A stretch of DNA of 10,764 bases from Symbiodinium natans (taxonomy: Eukaryota > Sar > Dinophyceae > Suessiales > Symbiodiniaceae), in assembly GCA_905221605.1 (NCBI GenBank), contig CAJNDS010000927.1, forward strand, positions 40,001 through 50,764, given 5' to 3'. This document shows, piece after piece, positions 6,490 to 10,764 of this stretch. Within the stretch, counting starts at the first letter, position 1. Every line of letters begins with the position of its first letter. Below the pieces are notes generated by a model that searched no databases, had not been told where the DNA came from, and was given only the letters and a program-made list of their open reading frames with translations. Made by a program: the position numbers and the translations under genes.

Positions 6490-6690
6490 GGTGGCCAGGC
6501 ATCCCTGTCAGGTCAGCGCCCTTGGGGGTGTCGTTCTGGGGCTTGATGTTGCAATCCGGAGTATAGGGGGGGTAACCCTTCCAGGGCCGGATGTAGCTGG
6601 ATTGTATTCGACCACTCTCCAATGGCACCACCCATTGTCCATCCAGTAAAGGTCCGGCACCCTATAAAAGGGTGGGTACGGCCTTTGCAA
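6490..6690 (-). other. Minus-strand 60-codon frame, doubtful
   Basis: On the minus strand 6690-6508 reads LQRPYPPFYRVPDLYWMDNG, then WCHWRVVEYNPATSGPGRVT. It has no ATG at the start (TTG) and no known family. On the plus strand CCTATAAAAGGG lies at 6660-6671, a TATA-like string; dinoflagellate promoters are not known to rely on TATA, so no promoter is called. Confidence 0.15.
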
Positions 6691-7040
6691 TTTTAGGTTT
6701 AGGGCCTAGAGTTCAACGTTTAGTTTTACGGGCTTTCTAGGGCTGAGGGGCTTGGAGGGTTCAGAGCTTAGGGGTTTTAGTTGTGTGGTGGCTTGGGCGT
6801 CGGTTTTTCTGACTTGCTACCTTTCGTAGTTCTATTGCTCTAAAATAAACCCTTACGGGACAACACCCTAAACCTTCAGTTCTCAGTTCTTCCAGAAGCC
6901 CTAGAGACCCTACACCCTAACCCCTAAACCCTCAAGCCCAATTTATGCTCGGGCTCGTCGTGTGTTTTCGCGGTTCTGGGGCCGGAAGGTTTTGGGTCCA
7001 AAGGGTTTTGGGCTTAGGGGGCCTCTAAGCCTGCGTCTCC
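6691..7040. other. Degenerate G-strand heptamers and unique DNA
   Basis: TTTAGGG-like and GGGCTTAGGGG motifs are scattered at 6692-6780, C-strand variants at 6865-6930, and G-strand variants again at 6990-7030. No gene is seen. Confidence 0.5.
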
Positions 7041-7045
7041 CTTAG

Positions 7046-7172
7046 CCCTAAACCCTAAACCCTCAACCCTCAACCCTAAACCCTAAACCCTAAACCCTAA
7101 AGGTCCTAAAGGCCTAAAGGCCCTAAAGGCCCTAAAGGCCCTAAAGCAGCCTAAACCCTAAACCCTAAACCG
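7046..7172. repeat. CCCTAAA array passing into CCCTAAAGG 9-mers
   Basis: Heptamers with CCCTCAA variants (7046-7100) turn into about five 9-bp units of the type GGCCCTAAA (about 7100-7146), then return to CCCTAAA. The 9-mer is the heptamer plus two G and has its own local period. Confidence 0.85.
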
Positions 7173-7255
7173 TACACCGTAAATTTAAGAGCCTCCGGCT
7201 TAAGCCGCCGACCCGCAAAAGAACAAGTTTGGGGTTTGGTGATTTTGTTTGAGGT

Positions 7256-7412
7256 TGGGGGGGGGAGGTGGGGGGGTGGGGGGGGGGGGGTGGGGGGGGG
7301 TGGGGTGGGGGGGGGGGGTGGGGGAGGGGGGTGGGTTGGGGTGGGGTGGGGGTGGCGGGGAAAGGGGGCGGGGGATGCGGGGGTGGGGAGGGGGGGGGGG
7401 CAGGGAAGGAAG
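7256..7412. repeat. Long G-rich tract with T spacers (G-quadruplex-prone)
   Basis: About 150 bp of the plus strand are almost only G, broken by single T, A or C into runs of 4 to 14 G. It holds many times the four G-runs needed for a quadruplex. Downstream (7443-7467) C-runs on the same strand could pair with it. Long frames across it encode only glycine/tryptophan or proline-rich strings and are not genes. Confidence 0.95.
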
Positions 7413-7627
7413 GGGCTGTGCGACGGAAAAGCTGGCGGGGTGCCCCCCCCTACCCGCCCCCCCCCTCCGCGTTTTGGGGGGTAAGGAGGGAAAGAGGGAG
7501 GTTTTCCTTTTCCCATCCAACACGGCAGCCTTGCCGAACCCTACACCCTAAACCCTGAACCCTACCCTAAGATGCAGGTTGCCGAGAGGCGAGAGGGCGT
7601 GGAGGTTGGAGAGCAAGGAGGCCACCT

Positions 7628-7745
7628 AAAGGCTCTGATTCCACTTACGGCCAAGGATGGGGGTTTAGGGTTTCGGGTTTTAGGGTTTAGGGTTTAGGGT
7701 TTAGGGTGTTTCGGGTTAGGGGTCAAAGGCTGGGATTCCACTTAC
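7628..7745. repeat. TTTAGGG array between two copies of a 21-bp direct repeat
   Basis: AAAGGCT-xx-GATTCCACTTAC occurs at 7628-7648 and 7725-7745 with two mismatches. Between them are about seven G-strand heptamers and variants (7662-7720). The arrangement suggests insertion of an array with duplication of its target, or a slipped duplication. Confidence 0.7.
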
Positions 7746-8034
7746 AAATCAGCCCTAGGAAAGGACGGCGCGGTAAGATTCGTGCATGTGGCGTTCGATT
7801 CTGCTCAGAGGGTTATCCTCTCTCGTTCATTTCGTGCGGCTTATTTTGTCCATTTCTTTTGTGGTAGTTTTCTACTTGACTTGTAAGGAACATTGAGGCT
7901 AGATTTTAATAATCCTAAAGCTCAAATCGGCAGGGAAGTCGCTCACGTTCCTGGTGGTCTCTCGTGGCGTTTGTGCATGTGCCTCTTGTGTTAGATCGTG
8001 GCTTGGACCGAACTCGGCCCCTAAAGTTAAGATC
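7746..8034. other. Unique DNA, no supported gene
   Basis: AT-richer than its surroundings, with TTTTAATAATCC near 7904-7915. No protein-like frame of useful length is seen on either strand. Confidence 0.4.
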
Positions 8035-8345
8035 TCCAAACTTCCCAAGTCCCCCCCTCCTCCCCCCCATCCTTCCGTCCCAGAGCATTCTTTTTCTTGA
8101 GCGCCTACTGCGGCCCCCCCCAACTTCTTCCTATTTCGGGGGGTCGCGGGGGAGGACCCTGGACCCTTCTGAGGAAGCCTGGACACTAGCCCCGACGCAG
8201 CCACATCAGCACCGGGTTTGGGATGGAAGATGGGGGGGAGGCGTTGGAAACGCTGTGCTGGTGGGTACTTCCATGACCTACCCGAATCCAATTTCTTCTT
8301 ATTTCGGCAGGACCCTGGACCCTTCTGTCTCTCGGGGTGTTGTTT
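8035..8345. repeat. Dispersed module, copies near the right end of the insert
   Basis: CTATTTCGGGG, GGAGGACCCTGGACCCTTCTG, CTGGACACTA, ACATCAGCACCGGGTTTGGGATGG, GGAGGCGTTGGAAACGCTGT and CTGGTGGGTACTTCCATGAC appear in the same order as in 4533-4955, and ATTTCGG...AGGACCCTGGACCCTTCTG then starts a further unit (8300-8330). About two units, same orientation as the left block. Confidence 0.8.
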
Positions 8346-8460
8346 AACCATCTTAGAAACCCAGAGCAACGACAAGGAAAGAAAACAGAGGGACGCGCAG
8401 GGGCAGAGCATCGCGTATCACCGTATTGGGATGTGGGGGGGGCCCCACGTCCAGACCGGC

Positions 8461-8541
8461 AAGGTGTATTAGGATATTTTCCTATTACCCCCCCCCCCCC
8501 CCCCCCCCCCACCCCCCCCCAGATAACCTGGCTGGGGCAAT
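8461..8541. repeat. Right inverted end of the insert with a C23-A-C9 tract
   Basis: GTATTAGGATATTTTCCTATTA, a near-palindrome, is followed by 23 C, one A, nine C, AGATAACC and finally GGGGCAAT. Read on the minus strand this gives ATTGCCCC, TATCT, G9, then AATAGGA, the same order as the left end at 4202-4265. Confidence 0.65.
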
Positions 8542-8550
8542 AGGAAGACA
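8542..8550 (+). repeat. Right 9-bp direct repeat flanking the insert
   Basis: AGGAAGACA, an exact copy of 4194-4202. The ACA codon that ends it is in frame with the downstream coding half. Confidence 0.75.
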
Positions 8551-8880
8551 CAACAGGAGGAGAAGGCTGCCGCAAAACTCGCAAAGGCAGAAGAGAAGGT
8601 TGCAGCCATGGACCTTAACGAAGTGGTAGCAGCGTCAGTGACGCAATCACTGTTGCAGGTCTTGCCCTCCTGCGGCATCATGTGCCGAAGAAGCTTCGTG
8701 AGTTCTTGTCTGGGTCTACGTCCGAGCCTCTCTCCGTCGACAATGTCAAGCAGGAAGTTCTGCGAAACCTGACAAACAACAACTCAGGAGGTAAGGGCAA
8801 AGGACGTGGTTCCCCCCAGGGCCAACAGCAACAGCAGCAGCAGAAGCAGCGAGCAAAACGAGCCTTGGGAGCAGGCACGC
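8551..8880 (+). pseudogene. 3' half of the split coding sequence, helical then GKGKGRG/poly-Q
   Basis: Directly after the 9-mer the frame reads QQEEKAAAKLAKAEEKVAAM, then DLNEVVAASVTQSLLQ, a strong amphipathic helix that continues the helix at the end of the 5' half. The frame then shifts by one base between about 8650 and 8684, and the neighbouring frame continues PKKLREFLSGSTSEPLSVDN, VKQEVLRNLTNNNSGGKGKG and a run of seven Q (about 8825-8845). The basic glycine-rich and Q-rich tail is the sort that binds nucleic acid, which is inference. The frame runs on into the 45-bp repeats until 9062, so the true C-terminus has probably been replaced. With the TGA at 3879 this is a decayed copy. Family unknown. 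Confidence 0.5.
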
Positions 8881-9004
8881 TTCCACGCTATTTGCGAGGT
8901 TTTCAGGCATGCGGAATTCCGCTTCCATGCTATTTAAAGCGAGGTTTTCGTGCGCGCGGAATTCCGCTTCCATGCTGTTTGCGAGGTTTTCGTGCACGCG
9001 GAAT
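8880..9004. repeat. 45-bp tandem repeat, three copies, palindromic GCGGAATTCCGC core
   Basis: Units contain CCGCTTCCATGCTxTTT and GCGAGGTTTTCGTGCxCGCGG. GCGGAA begins at 8911, 8956 and 8998 (spacing 45 and 42). The junction of units is the 12-bp palindrome GCGGAATTCCGC (8911-8922, 8956-8967). Frames on both strands are open across it, which is a product of the period and is not taken as coding evidence. Confidence 0.9.
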
Positions 9005-9010
9005 GAAGCT

Positions 9011-9172
9011 ACTACGTTTGTACTACAATACTGACTACAAAAGTCGATTTTCCAGCCACTGAAGCTCCGGGCGTCCGCGGCATACTACGTTTGTACTACA
9101 AAAGTCCACTTTCCAGCCACAGCAGCTCCGGGCGTTTGCGGCATATTACGTTTGTACTACAAAAAGTTGACT
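9011..9172. repeat. Tandem repeat ACTACGTTTGTACTACAAAAG, about 2.4 copies
   Basis: Copies start at 9011, 9084 and 9145. Each runs through TTTCCAGCCAC, AGCTCCGGGCG and GCGGCATA. The first has about 12 extra bases (a local duplication of ACTACAA). The third is cut after AAAAGTTGACTCTCCA. Confidence 0.9.
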
Positions 9173-9182
9173 CTCCAACACG

Positions 9183-9479
9183 CGCGATCCCCGCAGAGGG
9201 TACGACAGGCCACTCAAGAATACGCAAAAACGCACAGCGGCAGGGCGCACGGTTAAGATTTAACATGTGCGAAAACGCACAGCGGGAGCGCTCCGACTCG
9301 CACGATCCCCGCAGAGGGTACGCGGTTAAGATTTAAAATGTGCGAAAACGCGCAGCGGGAGCGCTCCGACACGCACGATCCCCGCAGAGGGCGCTGTTAA
9401 GATTATTAAAATGGGCGAAAACGCACAGCGGGAGCGCTCCGACACGCACGATCCCAGCAGAGGGTGCGCGGTTAAGATT
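9183..9479. repeat. 73-bp tandem repeat, about four copies, palindromic GGAGCGCTCC core
   Basis: CGATCCCCGCAGAGGG occurs at 9185, 9303, 9376 and (as CGATCCCAGC) 9449, giving a 73-bp period in the last three. Each unit continues with CGGTTAAGATT, TGCGAAAACGCACAGCGG and GGAGCGCTCCGAC. The first unit is rearranged (118 bp to the next). Open frames run through but show only the repeat period. Confidence 0.9.
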
Positions 9480-9623
9480 GGGCCAAGCGACAGGAGAAAA
9501 AACTAGCTTGCCTGTATCGCTTGGGGTTTAGGCTGGGCCAAGCGACAGGAGAAAAATTAGCTTACCTGTATCGCCTGAGGTTTAGGATAGGCCAAGCGAC
9601 TGGACTTACCTGTGTCGCCTGAC
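9480..9623. repeat. Three tandem 55-bp hairpin units
   Basis: Units begin at 9480, 9535 and about 9590. In the first, CCAAGCGACAGG and CCTGTATCGCTTGG are near-perfect complementary arms around a loop of about 15 nt; the second keeps most pairs, and the third is shorter and more diverged. Units are joined by GGGTTTAGG-like linkers, again heptamer-like. Could be a structured RNA or a clustered foldback repeat; there is no evidence for transcription. Confidence 0.8.
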
Positions 9624-10027
9624 CTAACCGGCCATTCGTGTGACTAAATATCTTTTGAGAAAACCCCCGCAGCACTTTGTTGTCCAAACCCTCCACCAGC
9701 CACCGGCCCCCCGTTACGCCGCACCTCCACGACCACGCGCGGGCCCCGGCACGCAGAGGTGTCCCCGCGCGCGTACATACGCACATGAATATGCACGGAT
9801 CCTACCTGTGAGGCGATGGCTGAAGGTAGCGGTGAAGAAAGAGTTGAAAGAGCGGTCTTCTCGGTCTGCGCAGGCAGGTGTTGTTGGGAAGGTCAAGCGC
9901 GTGCGTGCGTGCTTGTGTGTGCGTGGGCTCGCTCATATGTCAGGCACAGGCGAACCAGGTCAAGTGCAAAAACGTCCGCTTCTTAGACATTTCATGGGGT
10001 TTAAGTGCGGGAAGCATTGGGGTTGAG
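9624..10027. other. No supported gene; GT/GC-rich microsatellite
   Basis: A 128-codon plus frame crosses this stretch but is arginine/proline-rich and follows base composition. An ATG at 9818 gives MAEGSGEERVERAVFSVCAG, which could be an exon but has no support. A GCGTGCGTGCGTGCTTGTGT-type microsatellite lies at about 9898-9928. This may be the 5' region of the candidate gene that follows. Confidence 0.35.
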
Positions 10028-10510
10028 GGGCGGTGGATGCCAAGTTCGACACCTGCGGCAACTTCCGCAACTCCACGTCGAAGAAAACTGACTTCTGCCG
10101 CAGTTGCGTCGTGGTCCCAGTGTTTCGTCGTTTTTTTGTGATGCGTTCTTGTTTCACCTTGTTTTGGTCAGGGCATCGCCAAGGCTGGCAGCGTGTGGGA
10201 AAGGGGGGAAGCGGGGATGGGGGGGCAGCAGGCGAAGAAGTCGCGCGAGCGAGCGAAGGAGGAGGCAGAGAAGCAGCGGCCTGCGGAAGAGGTGTCGACT
10301 GGGGAGTGGGAGGGAGGAGCGGGCGGGTGGGAGCGGCATAGTCTCGTCGAGGTTCCCCACCCGTTTGCATGGGTCTTCGGCTTGGGTGGGGTGGGGAGTG
10401 CTTTCGCGGCGCGAGTGCAGCATTTTTTTCGTTCGTCAGGCAAAGGGACCTCAAAGCACGTGGTGGTGTCCCAGGAACGCTTCCAGAAGTCGGCTCCTCA
10501 GGGGTTCTGA
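10028..10510 (+). CDS. Candidate two-exon gene with zinc-ribbon-like CGN...FCRSCG motif (partial)
   Basis: Exon 10028-10107 reads VDAKFDTCGNFRNSTSKKTD, then FCRSC. The next bases, GTCGTGG...TTTTGGTCAG (10108-10171), have GT and AG ends, a T-rich run and an AG|G acceptor; removing these 64 bases continues the frame as GIAKAGSVWERGEAG, then MGGQQAKKSRERAKEEAEKQ and on to TGA at 10508-10510. The join creates FCRSCG. From memory, CGN-x(7-10)-FCR-x-CG is a frequent cysteine motif in dinoflagellate proteins, normally with a Cys two residues before the CGN cysteine; here that place is Phe (TTC instead of TGC), so one of four zinc ligands would be missing. The protein's start is not found; an AG at 10026-10027 could be the acceptor of exon one. 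The tail is glycine/tryptophan-rich and the stop is uncertain. Function unknown. Confidence 0.35.
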
Positions 10511-10647
10511 CAGAGCTTGTGCGGGCAGGGAGCGTTTTTCTCAGATTGAGGCTCTACCAAGCAAGCCAAGAAGAGGCAGGAATGAGGGAGTGTGGTAGAA
10601 AGGGGTAGCAAACACACACTGCGCAGGACCCGCCCGAGCAGGAGGAG
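10511..10647. other. Unique DNA before the microsatellite
   Basis: No gene is seen; purine content rises towards the GA repeat. Confidence 0.5.
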
Positions 10648-10653
10648 CAGAGA

Positions 10654-10749
<96 letters not shown>

Positions 10750-10764
10750 GAGAGAGTGAGAGAG
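10648..10764. repeat. (GA)n microsatellite to the window end
   Basis: About 58 GA dinucleotides, with one C substitution near 10666 and T substitutions near 10747 and 10757. It continues past the window. Confidence 0.98.

Larger units (their letters stand above)
4196..8543 (+). mobile_element. 4,348-bp insert: TIR element or introner-like GA-AG intron
   Basis: The insert separates two halves of one coding frame. It is flanked by AGGAAGACA on both sides. Its ends are inverted: ATTGCCCC (4202-4209) faces GGGGCAAT (8534-8541), followed inward on both sides by TATCT, a run of nine G (reading inward), and AATAGGA with a nearby CCTAA. Read as an intron, it would start GAAGACATTG and end GGCAATAG, giving GA-AG with an AG|G acceptor, a boundary type known in dinoflagellates. 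Removal leaves codons for EKMRKT joined to QQEEKAAAKLAKAEEK with no frame change although 4,348 is not divisible by three. No transposase is seen inside; the content is telomeric repeats, a module present near both ends, and homopolymer tracts. Either it is a non-autonomous element enlarged by later insertions, or a long repeat-filled intron. Confidence 0.7.

Noticed and set aside
6660-6671. CCTATAAAAGGG as a TATA box
   Set aside because: No downstream gene is supported, and dinoflagellate promoters are not known to depend on TATA.
7151-7558. Proline-rich or glycine/tryptophan-rich frames of 82-121 codons
   Set aside because: They are translations of the G-rich tract in different frames; no protein-like pattern.
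7899-8681. Several frames of 60-170 codons on both strands
   Set aside because: They cross the repeat module and the poly-C tract, start on non-ATG or arbitrary codons, and show no conserved motif.
9091-9531. Two consecutive plus frames with repeated DPRRGYAVKI and KTHSGSAPTR-like strings
   Set aside because: The periodic text only mirrors the 73-bp DNA repeat; frames change with each indel and there is no support for translation.
9960-10454. Minus-strand frame of 164 codons opposite the candidate zinc-ribbon gene
   Set aside because: Proline/serine/alanine-rich complement of a G-rich region; no motif, while the plus strand gives a splice-dependent motif.

Overview
The window looks like nuclear DNA of a dinoflagellate, probably a repeat-rich accessory or subtelomere-like region. 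Four signs agree: very many TTTAGGG/CCCTAAA (plant/alveolate-type) telomeric heptamers; a degraded copy of the dinoflagellate spliced leader at 3275-3299, ending in an exact TTGGCTCAAG; a reading frame that is restored across a 4,348-bp insert whose edges can be read as a GA-AG intron with an AG|G acceptor, a boundary type known in dinoflagellates; and ankyrin-repeat debris. Species cannot be told. No bacterial gene organisation, rRNA, tRNA or CRISPR is visible, and most long open frames are low-complexity artefacts of the heptamer or of homopolymer runs.

Layout. 1-3000 is a patchwork: heptamer arrays in both orientations separate 50-400 bp pieces of unique DNA. One set of pieces (618-705, 862-941, 1064-1423) is a shattered ankyrin-repeat coding sequence. 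Two copies of a small palindromic MITE-like element lie at 706-850 and 2659-2772; the first contains a heptamer array that the second lacks. A 41-bp minisatellite (2988-3101) precedes the SL relic.

3272-4202 and 8551-8880 are two halves of one coding sequence of unknown family (acidic N-terminal part, charged helical middle, GKGKGRG/poly-Q tail). It carries an in-frame TGA and at least one frameshift, so it looks like a decayed retrocopy or retroelement ORF. The halves are separated by 4,348 bp that begin and end with the same 9 bases (AGGAAGACA) and have inverted ends starting ATTGCCCC. Joining at the 9-mer restores one continuous alanine/lysine/glutamate-rich helix. This insert is the most interesting object here: a TIR-bearing element or introner-like intron that is itself filled with telomeric repeats, a 28-unit CCCTAAA array, a G-quadruplex-prone tract and a dispersed module present near both ends.

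8880-9623 is a run of four unrelated short tandem-repeat families, three of them with a palindromic core. 9624-10647 holds one candidate gene: two exons (10028-10107, 10172-10510) that join across a 64-nt GT-AG intron to give a CGN...FCRSCG zinc-ribbon-like motif. The window ends in a long GA microsatellite. Nothing suggests that the genes here act together in a pathway; the common theme is invasion and rearrangement by repeats.
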